A stretch of DNA of 64,000 nt from Chrysophaeum taylorii (GCA_029834535.1 JAQMWT010000122.1:94283-158282), one strand, 5' to 3'; counted from the stretch's first letter, positions 9,786 to 20,562 are shown. The notes: generated by a model from the letters alone, not told the origin. Translations and numbers: made by a program.

Positions 9786-12713
9786 ATGAGCGGCGTGTAC
9801 CGCGTGGGGCGCAACGGCGCGACCGTCCGGGGTGCGGCGTCTCTGAGTTCGGCCAAGCTCGGGCGGCTTAGGCCGCGGTCGCGCGTTCGGATCGGGCGCG
9901 TGGCAACGACCGTCGACGGTGTCGAGCGCGGGGAGGTGTGGTCAGCGAGTGAAGAGGAAGCGCTAGCGGGGAAAGTGGTGGGCGGGTGGGTGTCTTTGTG
10001 GGTGCTGTCGCGCGATGGGGCTCGGGCCGAGGCCCCGACCGTGGTGGGGTGTGCGGGGCCGTGGTTCGAGGCGGCGCCGGGCGTCGCGGGCGAGGGCACG
10101 GGGCTGGTCGCCGAGTGCGGCGGGTTCGAGTTCCGGTCTGACTTTTGCTCCGGGAACTTGCGCGCTGTGCGCGTCGCGGGCGACGGGGTGTTCGAGGTGC
10201 GCGCGGGCCGCGACTGCGAGGGCGAGGCGTGGGCGTCGCGGCACTGCGCGTGGTTTTACTTTAGCGTTGCCCGTCTCGACCCGAACGCCCGAGCGCGGCG
10301 GCTACGATGTCTGAGCCCGAGCCGGCAGGGCGCCCTGTATCGGCACGGATACCGGCCGGTATACCGTTACCGCGAGGGGCGCGATGGCGAGCTCCTGAGC
10401 GGGGACGCCGGCTGGACGCGGCTCGACGCGTCGCTCTTCGCGTACCGCGAGGTCGAGCTCGGAACACAAGACGTCGAGCGCGAGGACGTCGACACGCCGA
10501 CCGAGGAGCAGCCTAGTTTCGAAGATCCCTACCTGGATGACGACGATGAATTTGTGTTGGAGGACGACGACGAATTTGATCTCGAAGAGGAGGAGGAGGA
10601 GGAGGAGGAGGAGGAGGAGGAGGATTTCGAGTTGGTCGACGACGACGACGACGAGGAGTTCTACGAGTGTCGAGAGGAGGAGGGGAATGAGGTGCGGATC
10701 GTGGTGGGGACAGAGGAGGTCGTCGTGTCGTTGGAGGACGACGACAAAGTGATGAAAGGTGGTGGTGGTGGTGGTGGTGGTGGTGGTGGAAAGACGACGA
10801 CGACGAAGAAGAGGACGAAGAAGCCCGCGGGGAAGAAGGCGAGTAGGAAGAAGAACGGCATTCTTCTTCTCGAAAAGAAGAAGAAGAAGAAGAAGAAGAG
10901 AAAGAATAAGAAGAAAAAGACCAAGAAGATGTCGAGCAAGAAAAAGGGCGCCAATAGGAATTGCGAGCTGTTCACCGAGCTGACGTGGGATTTCGAGTTT
11001 GACGATCGAGTCGTGGAGTTCGCGTTTTGCTACCCGTACTCGTTCGCAGACCTCGACGCGAAGCTGTCGGCGCTCGAGCGCGAGTACGGCGCTCATCCCA
11101 CTATCCTGTTCAAGCGCGAGCGCCTCACAACCAGCCTCGACGGACGGCCGATCGACCTCGTCACCATAACGCGACGCACGCCCGAGCGCGGGGTCGACGA
11201 ACCCAGCCTCGACGGCGCGTTCTTTGGTTCGGACGGCGCGCTTCTCGGACGGGCCGCGGCGACGGGCGACAAGGTCGCGGCCGGCGGCGTCAGCTGGACG
11301 ATCGAGAACGACACCAATTCGGCCGGCGAGTCGGACGACGAGATCGACGAGGAGAAGGCCCGACCCCGCGCCGCGACCTTCCGGATCACGCCCGACCGCC
11401 TCCCCGAGGCTGCCGTCGAGCTCGGGGCCTGGGTGGGGGACTCGGCCCGCGAGATCGTAGTCTCGGCGAGAGTTCATCCGGGCGAATCGCCGTCCTCCTT
11501 CGTGCTAGAGGGCCTCCTTGAGCTCTTGCTGCGCGACGAGGACGCGACCGCCGACGCTCTCCGGCGCCTCTACGTCTGGCGCCTCGTACCCATGCTCAAT
11601 CCCGACGGCGTGAGCCGCGGCCACTTTCGCCGCGACGCCCGCGGCGACGATCTCAACCGACACTACTGGCCCGCCCTCGATGGCACAGCGCATCCCGCCC
11701 AAGCAGCGCTGGTCGCGCTCGTCGCGGCCTCCGGACCGCGCCTCGCGGCCGTCTTCGACCTCCACGCGCACGCGACCAAGCGTGGCTGCTTTGTGTTCGG
11801 CAACTGTGGCGCGACCCCGCCGCACCGCGTCGAGACCCAACTCTTCGCCGCCCTCATGGCTGCCCGCTCCCGCTACTTTGAATTCGAAGGCTGCGACTTC
11901 TCGAGACGAAAGGAGGCCACCGTCCCGGGCTCGGCCCGCGTCGCCCTCCGCAGACACGGCTTCTGCGACGACGACGACAAGGACCCCGCCGCCGCCGTCC
12001 TCAAGCGCCTCCGGCGTCATCATCCCGACGACGACGAGGAATACTGGCTCACGCCACGGGCCTACACCCTCGAGTGTAACTACAACCAGGGCCACGCTGT
12101 TGATCTCGCCTACGACGATCAGCCGCCTCACTCGCGCCGCGCCCGCCTCGCCGCCGACGTCATCACCGCCGCCAAGCTCCGCGACCCCTACACGCCCGAT
12201 GCGTGGCGCGATGTCGGCCGCGCCCTCGGCCTAGTCATGCTTGACCTCGCCCCCCCTCGTCTCCGCGCCATTCCCTGGGACGACTTTGTTTTCGCCGACG
12301 TCCTCCACTGGCTCTCTGAGCGCCATCGCGCCGCCCGAATGGCCTCTCAATCTGCCTCGACCAGTGCACCCACGGCCAAGGCCTCCTCCTCCTCCTCCTC
12401 CTCCTCCTCCTGCAAGCGCCGTGCCACCAAACCACCTTCACCCCCAACCAACGGGGGCCGCACTAACGTGGCGCTCTCCGAGCCCGACAACGACGAGGAC
12501 GAAGACGAGGACGAGTCCCCCACTCCTCTGTGCGCTGGACTCGATGGTCTTAGTGGCAGCGACGACGCGCTTGCCGTCCAAGTTGCCGCCGCCGCCGCCG
12601 CCGCCGCGCTGAACATGCACGAACTCGACGATCAGGAGTGGCTCGAGCTCGAGCAGCTCGGCCTTCTCCAACCCAAGGACTCTCGTCAAACTTCATGCCG
12701 CACATCCGACTGA
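9786..12713 (+). CDS. Cytosolic carboxypeptidase, CCP5/AGBL5-like (M14 family)
   Basis: Intronless, 975 residues. The order is: an N-terminal basic beta-rich segment (1-75), the CCP N-domain (about 115-160, with FRSDFCSGNLRAV and AWFYFSVARLDP), a long low-complexity insert (about 240-395: poly-Glu, poly-Asp, poly-Gly, poly-Lys), then the zinc carboxypeptidase domain. The zinc ligands H564/E567 in ARVHPGES and H660 in DLHAHATKRG are present, as are MLNPDGVSRGHFR, DLNRHY and the catalytic Glu763 in YTLECNYNQG. These signatures fit the CCP5 group, which removes branch-point glutamates or C-terminal residues from tubulin, usually in ciliated cells. The acidic/basic insert splits the N-domain from the catalytic domain and is unusual. 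The C-terminal 130 residues are Ser/Asp/Ala-rich. Substrate is inferred from the family only. Confidence 0.93.
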   Translation: MSGVYRVGRNGATVRGAASLSSAKLGRLRPRSRVRIGRVATTVDGVERGEVWSASEEEALAGKVVGGWVSLWVLSRDGARAEAPTVVGCAGPWFEAAPGVAGEGTGLVAECGGFEFRSDFCSGNLRAVRVAGDGVFEVRAGRDCEGEAWASRHCAWFYFSVARLDPNARARRLRCLSPSRQGALYRHGYRPVYRYREGRDGELLSGDAGWTRLDASLFAYREVELGTQDVEREDVDTPTEEQPSFEDPYLDDDDEFVLEDDDEFDLEEEEEEEEEEEEEDFELVDDDDDEEFYECREEEGNEVRIVVGTEEVVVSLEDDDKVMKGGGGGGGGGGGKTTTTKKRTKKPAGKKASRKKNGILLLEKKKKKKKKRKNKKKKTKKMSSKKKGANRNCELFTELTWDFEFDDRVVEFAFCYPYSFADLDAKLSALEREYGAHPTILFKRERLTTSLDGRPIDLVTITRRTPERGVDEPSLDGAFFGSDGALLGRAAATGDKVAAGGVSWTIENDTNSAGESDDEIDEEKARPRAATFRITPDRLPEAAVELGAWVGDSAREIVVSARVHPGESPSSFVLEGLLELLLRDEDATADALRRLYVWRLVPMLNPDGVSRGHFRRDARGDDLNRHYWPALDGTAHPAQAALVALVAASGPRLAAVFDLHAHATKRGCFVFGNCGATPPHRVETQLFAALMAARSRYFEFEGCDFSRRKEATVPGSARVALRRHGFCDDDDKDPAAAVLKRLRRHHPDDDEEYWLTPRAYTLECNYNQGHAVDLAYDDQPPHSRRARLAADVITAAKLRDPYTPDAWRDVGRALGLVMLDLAPPRLRAIPWDDFVFADVLHWLSERHRAARMASQSASTSAPTAKASSSSSSSSSCKRRATKPPSPPTNGGRTNVALSEPDNDEDEDEDESPTPLCAGLDGLSGSDDALAVQVAAAAAAAALNMHELDDQEWLELEQLGLLQPKDSRQTSCRTSD

Positions 12714-13514
12714 TAGAAGATGTTCGTTCATTCATTCCGCCGCTTTTTGTTCCCCCCCCCCCCTCTTTAATTAGGGGGCTCTAGCCATTCTTATAGTTAG
12801 AATAGGACGAAGCAAGAGAGCAAGAGAGGCACTACACTACACCTATGTGGGCGACAGGAAAGTCTATAATGAGACGGCGAAGACGTCGGGGTGGGGGGAA
12901 GAAGAAGGGAAGGACGGACGGACATCAGGGGATAAGAGATAAATAATAATGCAAGGAAGGTAAAAGAGAAAAAAGACAGGAAGAAGTTAGGGAGGCAAAA
13001 TAAGGGGAGGGGCATATATATATTGTTCAGTCGTCCCCATCGCGCTTGCTGGCCACGGGCCTGCTCCTCTAAGTGCGCGTTCGTCGGGACATCCCTTCGA
13101 ATACATTTATTTCTTTCTTTCGAGGTTGCTGAGGATGTGCGCCGAGGAGCCACATGGCAAGGAGGGCACGTGTGCGTCCGCGCTAAATGGTGATGTTGAG
13201 TGTGAGGAAAAGGCGCTTCGCTGTTGCATCGTTTGTATCAGCAGCAACAGTGCGAGCGCCCATGCTACGTCGCCTATCAGGATCAGATGCGCGCTGCGCT
13301 ATGAGAAGGGCGAGGTCGAGCTGGACGTTGCGACATCAGAATGTACCAGCGTTTTGTGCCCACCTGTATGCATGCTTTGATTGGCACCCACCACACGGCC
13401 CAAATAATATGTGTGTAATAATGTAGTCCCCGCGTTTAAAATTAAATAGCGTTTTGTAGGCAGTCAGTCAGCATAGAACATTAGAATGATTGGGCCTCGA
13501 GCGCGAGAATAAGA
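12714..13514. other. Intergenic spacer
   Basis: AT-richer than the flanking genes, with homopolymer C and T runs and a TATATATATTG stretch at 13014-13025. No supported gene. It must hold the promoter of the ABTB1-like gene. Confidence 0.6.
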
Positions 13515-14948
13515 ATGGGTGAGCTCGGGCTCCACGCCGCGTCTCTCGCGGGTTTGGAGGAGCGCGTGCGATACTTGGTCGAGGAGGGAATAGCGGACGT
13601 GAACGAGGTTGACAGGTTCGACTCGACACCTCTTTACTACGCTGTGTACGGCGGGCACCCGAGCGTTGTGCGGATTCTTCTGGAAAACGGCGCGAGGTGC
13701 GACCCCGACACTTTTGTGGGGGAGCGGTGCTACTACGGCGCTCTGAACGACTCGATTCGGTCGCTGCTCACGGAGCACAACGCGACCGACTTTAGCGTCC
13801 GCGCGAAGCATCCTTTCGCAAAATTTCTGGGCGCGCTCGCCAAGGCGGAGCGCTTCCACGACATTCGGTTCGCGTTCGGCGGCGAGGAGCCGCTTTTTTC
13901 GGCTCCGCGCGTGATCCTGGGGGCGCGGTGCGAGGTGCTCAGGTCGCGGCTCGAGACGACGTGGGCGCGCAAGGACGTGGTCTCTCTGTCGACGAGAAAG
14001 GCCTCGGCCGTCGCGAGTCGGGCAATCCTCAGGTACGTGTGCACCGGGCGCCTCGTCGTCGCGACAGAGCATGCCGCGGACGCACTGCGCGTCGCGCGCA
14101 CGCTCCGACTTGATTCGCTCGCGCGCTCGCTCGAGCGAACTAGCGGCGGAAGGGGAACGGTCGTTTACGAGGACGACTTCTCCTTCCTCCGCGAGTCCAT
14201 GGAGCCCCTCGCGGCCTGCGTCTCGACGCCTCTTGGCGACCCAAGACCCGAGTCGCCCGTTTCGGCCTTGGCCGCGGCCCTCTCGGACGCGACGATCGCT
14301 TGTTCCGACGGCGAGCTCCGCGTGCCGTCGGTCTTCCTGCGCTTCCGCTCGGACGTCGTCGACGCCGCCTTCGCCACCAGCTTTAGCGAAGCTCTCGACC
14401 ACAGGCTCGTCCTCAGCGACCTCTCGTGCCGCGCCGCGAGCGCCATCGTGCGCTGGTGCTGCTGCGGTACGTGCGCGACTAACCTCAGACGAGACGCTGC
14501 CCTCGCCGCGGACGTCCTCGCCGCGGCCCACCGCTTCCTAATGCCCTCGGAGCTCCTCTCGGCCGCGGCGGGCGCCATGGCGGAAGCCCTCCTTTCCTTG
14601 AGCGGGAACGATGCGACGGCCGCTCTCTCCGCGCTTCCCTACGCGGATCTCGTCGGCGACCGCGCCGACCGCCTCTACGACGCCGTTTGCAAAGTCTGCG
14701 CCGCTGACCTCCGCACCGCCGTCACCCTCGATGCCTTCGAGCGCGCGGTCGCCGACTCCGCCAACTCCATCCACCACCGCCAGGCCACCGACTCCATCCC
14801 CTTTGTCGACGACGTTCGCGTCGCACTCCGCGCCTTGTACAACCCCTTCGAAGACGATCCCCTAGACGGTTCCCCGGGCGCGATAGAGGAGGCCGCCCGC
14901 CTCACGCTTCTCGACCGTCTTCTCGACAGGCTCGGCTTCGAAGCCTAG
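13515..14948 (+). CDS. Ankyrin and BTB/POZ domain protein, ABTB1-like
   Basis: Intronless, 477 residues. The N-terminus carries two ankyrin repeats (LHAASLAGLEERVRYLVEEG and DSTPLYYAVYGGHPSVVRIL), followed by the ABTB1-typical ERCYYGALNDSIRSLL segment. Two BTB/POZ-like domains follow. The first is at about residues 110-200 (HDIRFAFGGEE, then AILRYVCTGRLV). The second is at about 250-360 (DATIACSDGELRVPSVFLR, then AIVRWCCCG). This arrangement matches ABTB1/BPOZ-type proteins, usually cullin-3 adaptors or partners of translation factor eEF1A. Partner and substrate cannot be read from sequence. The start was chosen as the first ATG; upstream is stop-rich. Confidence 0.88.
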   Translation: MGELGLHAASLAGLEERVRYLVEEGIADVNEVDRFDSTPLYYAVYGGHPSVVRILLENGARCDPDTFVGERCYYGALNDSIRSLLTEHNATDFSVRAKHPFAKFLGALAKAERFHDIRFAFGGEEPLFSAPRVILGARCEVLRSRLETTWARKDVVSLSTRKASAVASRAILRYVCTGRLVVATEHAADALRVARTLRLDSLARSLERTSGGRGTVVYEDDFSFLRESMEPLAACVSTPLGDPRPESPVSALAAALSDATIACSDGELRVPSVFLRFRSDVVDAAFATSFSEALDHRLVLSDLSCRAASAIVRWCCCGTCATNLRRDAALAADVLAAAHRFLMPSELLSAAAGAMAEALLSLSGNDATAALSALPYADLVGDRADRLYDAVCKVCAADLRTAVTLDAFERAVADSANSIHHRQATDSIPFVDDVRVALRALYNPFEDDPLDGSPGAIEEAARLTLLDRLLDRLGFEA

Positions 14949-15384
14949 CTTTCTTTTCGAACTACTATAGATCTATATCGTGCTTTTTCGGTCCTGGAGA
15001 TAAGAAGTATCCTCCTCGAAACTACACCCAAGTCCCATCCTCTCGCTCGTGGTGCCTTATCTTGTTGTTGTTGGAAATATATATGCGTCTTTTTCCCGTT
15101 TTTTACCTTTTTTTGAACACCCTATGCGCGCCGAGCGGGATCGCTCTCCCGCCTTGGACCGCGCGGGCGGCGGTCTTGACCAGAGTGTCGTCTCCCCGGG
15201 TGCTAGCGGCGACAACGACGGTCGTGCGGCCCTGCCTCTTAATTAAGTCCCGAGGTTCCTTTCTCTCCTCCTCGACCATCAAGTCCACACTCTTCTTCCC
15301 AGTGCCTGCTTCAAGTTCTTCGCTCTTCTCACCATACGCTTCTCTCTGCGTTTCCGCCTCTCCCTGCCTTCTTCTTCCGTTTGC

Positions 15385-15515
15385 TTTAAATTTTTTTGCT
15401 TTTTTCCATCGCCGTTCTCTGCGGTCGTCTTTGGTCTTCTCTCCTTTTCGTGTTTCTCTTGCTTTGAGCGAGCATCCATTCTGGCTCTTTGGGCCCGGAG
15501 TGAGTTGCTATCCAT
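15385..15515 (+). repeat. Dispersed pyrimidine-rich repeat (family 3), copy 1
   Basis: About 130 bp ending in CATCCATTCTGGCTCTTTG and GAGTTGCTA. Related copies lie at about 39950-40095, 40215-40275 and 42540-42745. The shared stretch CTGCGGTCGTCTTTGGTCTT is identical in the first two. Confidence 0.75.
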
Positions 15516-15559
15516 AATACAAGCACATTTAAGATTCGACTATGACTCATATTCATTCA

Positions 15560-15606
15560 AGGTCATGTTCCGCAGGCTCATAGTATGAGCCTGCGGAACA
15601 TGACCT
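15560..15606. repeat. Perfect 23-bp-arm palindrome
   Basis: Left arm 15560-15582 and right arm 15584-15606 are exact reverse complements, separated by a single G at 15583. The complementarity continues with one bulge into ATTCA/TGAAT on the outside. It could form a cruciform or an RNA hairpin. Confidence 0.97.
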
Positions 15607-16264
15607 GAATTCTCAGGAGCTTTTTCTGTCAAAGTCAATGTTGGACCATCTAGGGGGGTCGTCAAACACGCGTCGAATTCGGCGCGAAGCCACCTTAGAC
15701 GCGTCCCGGGCAGCCATTTAGAGCACGTACTAAAAAATATGATGTCGCAATCGGGCGTCAAGCAGGTTGCGAGCTACGCACGCCATGGCCCATATCGGGA
15801 GCCCGTCGGTTGCCATTGGCTCCCCGACGCGCAGTTTTGGCCCTCCCGAGCCACAAAATTCAGGGCGTGTCGAGGCGAGTCGAGGCGAGTCGAGTCGAGG
15901 CGAGTCGCGAAGACGGTGATTTCGACTAGTTTATGTACTAGCCAGACCTCGCCACAGAGTCGTTGACGTCAGGCATTGTCTGGAGGGCGAGTGCGGGTCG
16001 GCCTGGAGGCACTTGCACCTTCACGCAACCCCCCAGGCTACCCTCTCGGCGACCCTATCGAAATCCAGGTCGAAATCGGCGGGTTTATCGGTGAGAAAAT
16101 CCGCAGACTCAACCCCGGTTTATGGGGCTGATTTTGTACTGCGAGCTCTATGACGAGCTAATATGAACGCTGGTTGGTTCGTTTCGCTAGTCACACGTCG
16201 GCACCAGCCAATGAGAGGCCAGAATAGCTCGTCACACGTCAGCATTTTGCGGTGTGCTGCTCAA

Positions 16265-16462
16265 GACTGCAGGACGTCGCCCTTCGTCGCACATACGTCC
16301 GGCGGCAGCATGCGTACGACCTACGGGCGGGGCCCGTCCTCTCTTCGCCTGTCCCACGACTCGGCGATGACCCCGAATAGGCCCCGCATACCTATCTACG
16401 CCCGTCGGGCACATCCCTCCTAGGCCACAAAACCACACACATCCTTCACACACCAGTCTTAG
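16265..16462 (-). repeat. Dispersed repeat family 2, copy 2 (inverted)
   Basis: Reverse complement is about 85% identical by eye to 7826-8050, from the GTCGACTGCTAAG end through the GACGTCCTGC block. Confidence 0.78.
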
Positions 16463-17726
16463 CAGTCGACCTGAAAGAGTTTACGACGAGCAAGCAACAT
16501 CGACCGACAACTGACCGAACGATGCCTCGGGGGAGGGACCTTAAGCAGCGAAAGCGCCGTACCAACGAAGAGATTGAACGCGACCATAGCGTGCTGAGGA
16601 GCAGCGGGTAGCTGAAGCAAAGGCGACGCTGCAGAGGCTCGAAGGGCCTTCTTCCAGCCGCGACTAGCCGCGAGGAAAGGAGCCAAGTCCGTCAAGGACA
16701 ACAGTGGAGTGCGTGACGAGGAGGACGACGTACACAATGAGGTGATGTCCGAAGAAGAGCCGGTCAGGCCAACTCCTGGAAGTATCGACCCGATTGACCT
16801 ATACGGCGCGCGACCGACGCGAGCGATGTGAATCCAAGTAATTTATTTGTGTGGACTCGGCGCCTTCGACCTGCAAGAGTACAGGGCTCCGGCGTCGGGG
16901 TTTGTACCGACAGCACTCGATCGCGAAGGCGTCATCCCGGGCGAGCTCCTGCGCGGATGGACAATCATGCCTCGTTCAGCTGACGGCGGTCGCTCTTGGC
17001 GCCAAGGAACTGTTCTCGGTCCTGCAGAAGCCGACACGACGCTCTGTTCGGTGCGAATGGGCGACGACTCGGTAGTCGACCTCTTGTTAGCCCCGTCGCA
17101 CTACGGGGATGGGCTTGGCGTCGCGGCTTCGGAACCGCCCCTTGGTTTCGGATCGTACGCCGTGCGGATTTCGCCGATGTGATGCGCAGTGTTATTGAGG
17201 AGCAAATGACGGAATGCGGACGCAGAACGAGGTGTGCGACGGGCACTGCGGCTACCGCGGTAGCACGCGGCGGGTTCTCCTGAAGCGCGGTATTTGCGTC
17301 GACTCAATCACTGCCACGCAGTTGTGCGACAGCATCGTGAGAGATCACTTCGCACAGCCATTCTGTACGTTTCGCGACTGAAGCACCGTCGGCCTCTGCG
17401 TCTTCGGCAGGAGCGGGCCTGGGGAAGGAACTTGGGTGGCCATTCGACGACGACGCCGCGGCAGCCCAGTCAGCAGCGGAGATCACAAGATCGACTCCGC
17501 AGTTCGGCGGGGACCCGGAGGTCGACGGTCCTCGCCGACGCCGTCGATCGATCCCCCGATCGATTCGCGGTAGGCTGGTGATGAGAAAGTTTGTGGAGCG
17601 TCGAGGCAACATCCACCGTCCCGCCCTCCCGCTTCAAACGGCGGCGTGCGATCTCGGAGACGCCTCGCAGTCGCGCAAGCACCCAGGCGATCGTCTTGGG
17701 CTGGCCAGTCACGGCAGCTGGCCGAA
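16463..17726. other. Spacer with undefined open frames
   Basis: A 111-codon plus-strand frame at 16847-17182 and several overlapping frames are present, but none shows a recognisable domain or conserved splice structure. It may be eroded mobile DNA. Confidence 0.5.
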
Positions 17727-18108
17727 ACTAACATCAGACCTCTCCCGAGCATGGGAGCCAGGCCGGACCGGCAGGAGCCGGTACGGAATCACAGAGGAAA
17801 ATCACGCAGAGTTGGGGCAGAGGCGAGGGACGAGGATGATGGTGGACCGCCACTGCGCGCGGTCTTGTGCGAGGTCATGCAAGAGCGTCGCAGGCCGCAG
17901 ACGTGCTGCTCCACGAACAATCGACCTGTCCGTCGCGTTCTGCCCAACTGAGCGAACCCCATCCCAGCGCGGACTTTCCGGGTGCTAACCGGCCAGCCCG
18001 GGAGGCGAGCAGGCACCGTCTCACTCCGGGACGGCCGGGGCCGCCGCAGGGAGCGAGAGTAGTGTTAGGCGCCGTCCTCCATCGCAACCATGCTGTAAAC
18101 GATCGCAG
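17727..18108 (-). mobile_element. SINE-like element, copy C (long subtype, near full length)
   Basis: Same family as 55265-55659, with the complete head (ends GATCGCAG on the plus strand) but a tail reduced to one CTAAC unit. No perfect TSD found. Confidence 0.8.
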
Positions 18109-19608
18109 GTGGCTGTACGGCGAGACATGGGAGAATGGCTCAAGGAGCTGGCTCGACGGCGAAAGGACGACGGAGTGTCACTGCTGGATAAACAAGGAAG
18201 CGTGTGATGTCTGGAGCGTATAGAAGTTCGCTGCGAAGGAAGGACTGAAGGAACCCGAACTGTGTCTAAACAACGGACAACATCGTGCGTCCCGTGCTCC
18301 TCGCCGACCGCTTCGACGGAGACCTACCCAAAAAATATTGTAAGAGTGAATGTGCGGGACGCTCAAGCGCAGCACGTCAAAATTGGCCAGCAGACGCGCT
18401 GTGGCCTCTCGTCGTTTTTATTCAGGGCCGCGAGCTCAACGGTGAAAAGTCTTCTGCGTACGTTCTACGGGGCGACAACGATGACACTACGAGTCTAGCG
18501 TCTTCTTGTTCTTCGGCCAGGTCATTGGTGCCGCACAAAATCTCGAGCTTGCTATGGAGCGTGGTGGTCTCATGCAAAACCGTTAGCGGGTTGTATAAAA
18601 TTTTCTCCAGCATTTTATTAAGCACCCTCTCGGACTTCGAGCTCGCGATCGCGCACGTGGTCAACGCCGGTGCCCAGAATGTGGTGCAACCTCGATGGTT
18701 GGCAGGCACGTTCGATGTTCAGGTCGGAACCCCCAAGCTCTCGAAGGGAGGGGGACACTAGCACCTCGCCTGTTCAAAGCTGCCTGCGGTGGCGCTAGTA
18801 AGGTTGTAGAGGGAAAGCTTGCGTCAAGTCGAGGCCAGCCAGCATCAAGGAATTTAGATCACACACGCCTTGCAAACGCACGGGTCCCGGTTCGAGACTC
18901 ACCACATTCAACCAAAGCAAAGTTTGGGCTTATTGCAGGGACTCCGAGTGCAGCGGAGCTTGGACGCATAACTAAAATACAAGTCACGTCAAATCGAATC
19001 ATTACGAACGCAATAAATGAAGAAAGAAATAGCGGTCGATCGAGCAAAACCCGGGCCCCGTTGGGAGCATATCGCACCTGATCGAGCAAAGCCCGTGCCC
19101 TCGTTGGGATTAGTCAGGTTCCACCGCTGCCTGAATTTTTTTAATTGCACCAAACGGAGCTCGACCCGAAGCCATCCAAGGAGACTCATGGTAAGAAACC
19201 CGAAGCCGAAAATAAGAATGGGTCGAGTCGTTACCGAGGACAGACAACTTCAGTCATTGTCATTGGCGTCGGGACCTTTTGGTGATATACCGCCGACCGC
19301 GAACCTCCACTTCACCATATTCGGCGTCTCATACGCGGTTACGAACCGGAGAGCAAAATCGTGTCTAAGTAAACCACGCCGCGCAAACTATATGGCAAAC
19401 GCCAAAGTAGAAAACCGAGGCACATGCATCGTACAAAAGAAGCGTAACTGTGCACTCCGAGTACGAATGAGAAGAGTGCACTGGAGAGCGAACTATTATT
19501 GGACAACTAACTCCCGGTCACAGCGGGAATCACCACACAGCAAAGAAAACAAGAACAAAGTTTAGAATACAAACACTATGTGCATGATGGCGTCGGCGAA
19601 GACGAGGA
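18109..19608. other. Spacer with a short direct repeat
   Basis: Contains a two-copy direct repeat of about 45 bp starting GATCGAGCAAA at 19037 and 19080, and an isolated T-arm-like GGTTCGAGACTC at 18890 without the rest of a tRNA. A 182-codon frame at 19017-19565 has no recognisable features. No gene supported. Confidence 0.5.
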
Positions 19609-20562
19609 TCACAATTTCCCGTAAGGTTGCCATGTGTCGCAGAAGGACACATTGTGGGCGTATACGAAATCGGTCTTGAACATGGTATCGGGCCTCGCCC
19701 AGGACATAGTGCCCATGGCCTTGAAGAGGTCCTTGGCGCTCAGGAGGACGTCGGTGCCCCCGAAGGCTGGAGTCGAAGGAGAGCCTGCATTGTCCTTGAT
19801 GCGGAAGGAAATTTCGGCAAGGACTGGCTCTGGCTCGGTCGACGCCGCGTACCAGAGCGTGAGCGAGAAATCAGCCTTCCTCTTTGCCTCGCCCAATTTG
19901 ACCTTGGCACCTTCGTAGACGCGCTCGAGGAGGACAAGATCGCCAACGACAGCCAGCGCCTCAGTCTCGTCGAGTCCGTCGAAGGCGCCAAGGCCTGGAT
20001 AGACTTCGAGGAGGTCCCCCACGACAGACACGTTCTTGGTGGTGATCATGGTCGTGCCATGGTCGTACAGCACGCGCCAGTCATGGAGGACGTCCTCCTC
20101 AAACTTTGTCTTGCCCTTGGCACCGAGTTTGGTGTAGGCTGTAATGAGTCGGTCGGGCGAACGGCACTTTAGGTTGCTCTTCCCCCCCCTCTCTCTGTAG
20201 ATGAGCGACCTTGCCCGCAGGACGCACGAGCGGGGCGTGTCGACGTACTGGACCGTGCGCTCCTTGCTGAGAGCCAAACTACCCTTGGCGCTCCGTCCGA
20301 GCGCGCCGACGAGCGCGTCAAGGTCCGTCCAGAATCGAGACACGGCGTCTTCGGTGTTAAATGCGCTAGCGTTCAGCAAAAGCTTGTACTCACGCGACTC
20401 TACTCTCTTCACTTCGGCGTCGCACTTCGACACGAGGAGTGCCTCCTGATTCGAAATTTTCTCTCTCAAAACCGCGACGCACAACAGGGCGATGCTGACA
20501 GCGCCGCAGACGAACAGTGCGGATATCAAACTTCGCTCAGTCGGTCTTCGTGGTGGTGACAT
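19609..20562 (-). CDS. Membrane-anchored protein with CYTH-like domain
   Basis: Single exon, 317 residues. Residues 11-32 form one transmembrane segment (signal anchor). The rest resembles the start of a CYTH/triphosphate-tunnel fold: acidic-basic strand ESREYKLLL, then FWTDLDALVGAL, YVDTPRSCVLRARSLIYRER, and SNLKCRSPD. These give alternating Glu, Arg and Lys residues of the type that line the tunnel in CYTH enzymes, which act on triphosphates or polyphosphate. The classical ExExK motif is not exact (E-S-R-E-Y-K). The C-terminal half (from residue ~150) has no motif that I know. Function is therefore unknown; the CYTH relation is an inference from pattern. Confidence 0.6.
   Translation of the reverse strand: MSPPRRPTERSLISALFVCGAVSIALLCVAVLREKISNQEALLVSKCDAEVKRVESREYKLLLNASAFNTEDAVSRFWTDLDALVGALGRSAKGSLALSKERTVQYVDTPRSCVLRARSLIYRERGGKSNLKCRSPDRLITAYTKLGAKGKTKFEEDVLHDWRVLYDHGTTMITTKNVSVVGDLLEVYPGLGAFDGLDETEALAVVGDLVLLERVYEGAKVKLGEAKRKADFSLTLWYAASTEPEPVLAEISFRIKDNAGSPSTPAFGGTDVLLSAKDLFKAMGTMSWARPDTMFKTDFVYAHNVSFCDTWQPYGKL

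Larger units (their letters stand above)
14949..16264. other. Repeat-rich intergenic spacer
   Basis: Holds the pyrimidine-rich dispersed repeat and the long palindrome listed separately, plus a short GAGTCGAGGC tandem run at 15872-15905. No gene supported. Confidence 0.6.

Noticed and set aside
10302-11477. 391-codon frame on the minus strand
   Set aside because: Antisense shadow of the carboxypeptidase gene with poly-Leu/poly-Thr from its homopolymeric linker.
13464-14531. 355-codon minus-strand frame
   Set aside because: Antisense to the ABTB1-like gene; Arg/Glu-rich composition typical of a GC-rich shadow.
16847-17182. 111-codon plus-strand frame
   Set aside because: No recognisable feature; could be eroded mobile DNA but cannot be supported as a gene.
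18840-18915. tRNA-like GGTTCGAGACTC T-arm motif
   Set aside because: The T stem does not pair and no D arm or acceptor stem of the right length is present.
19017-19565. 182-codon plus-strand frame
   Set aside because: No domain, includes a direct repeat, and composition is not gene-like.
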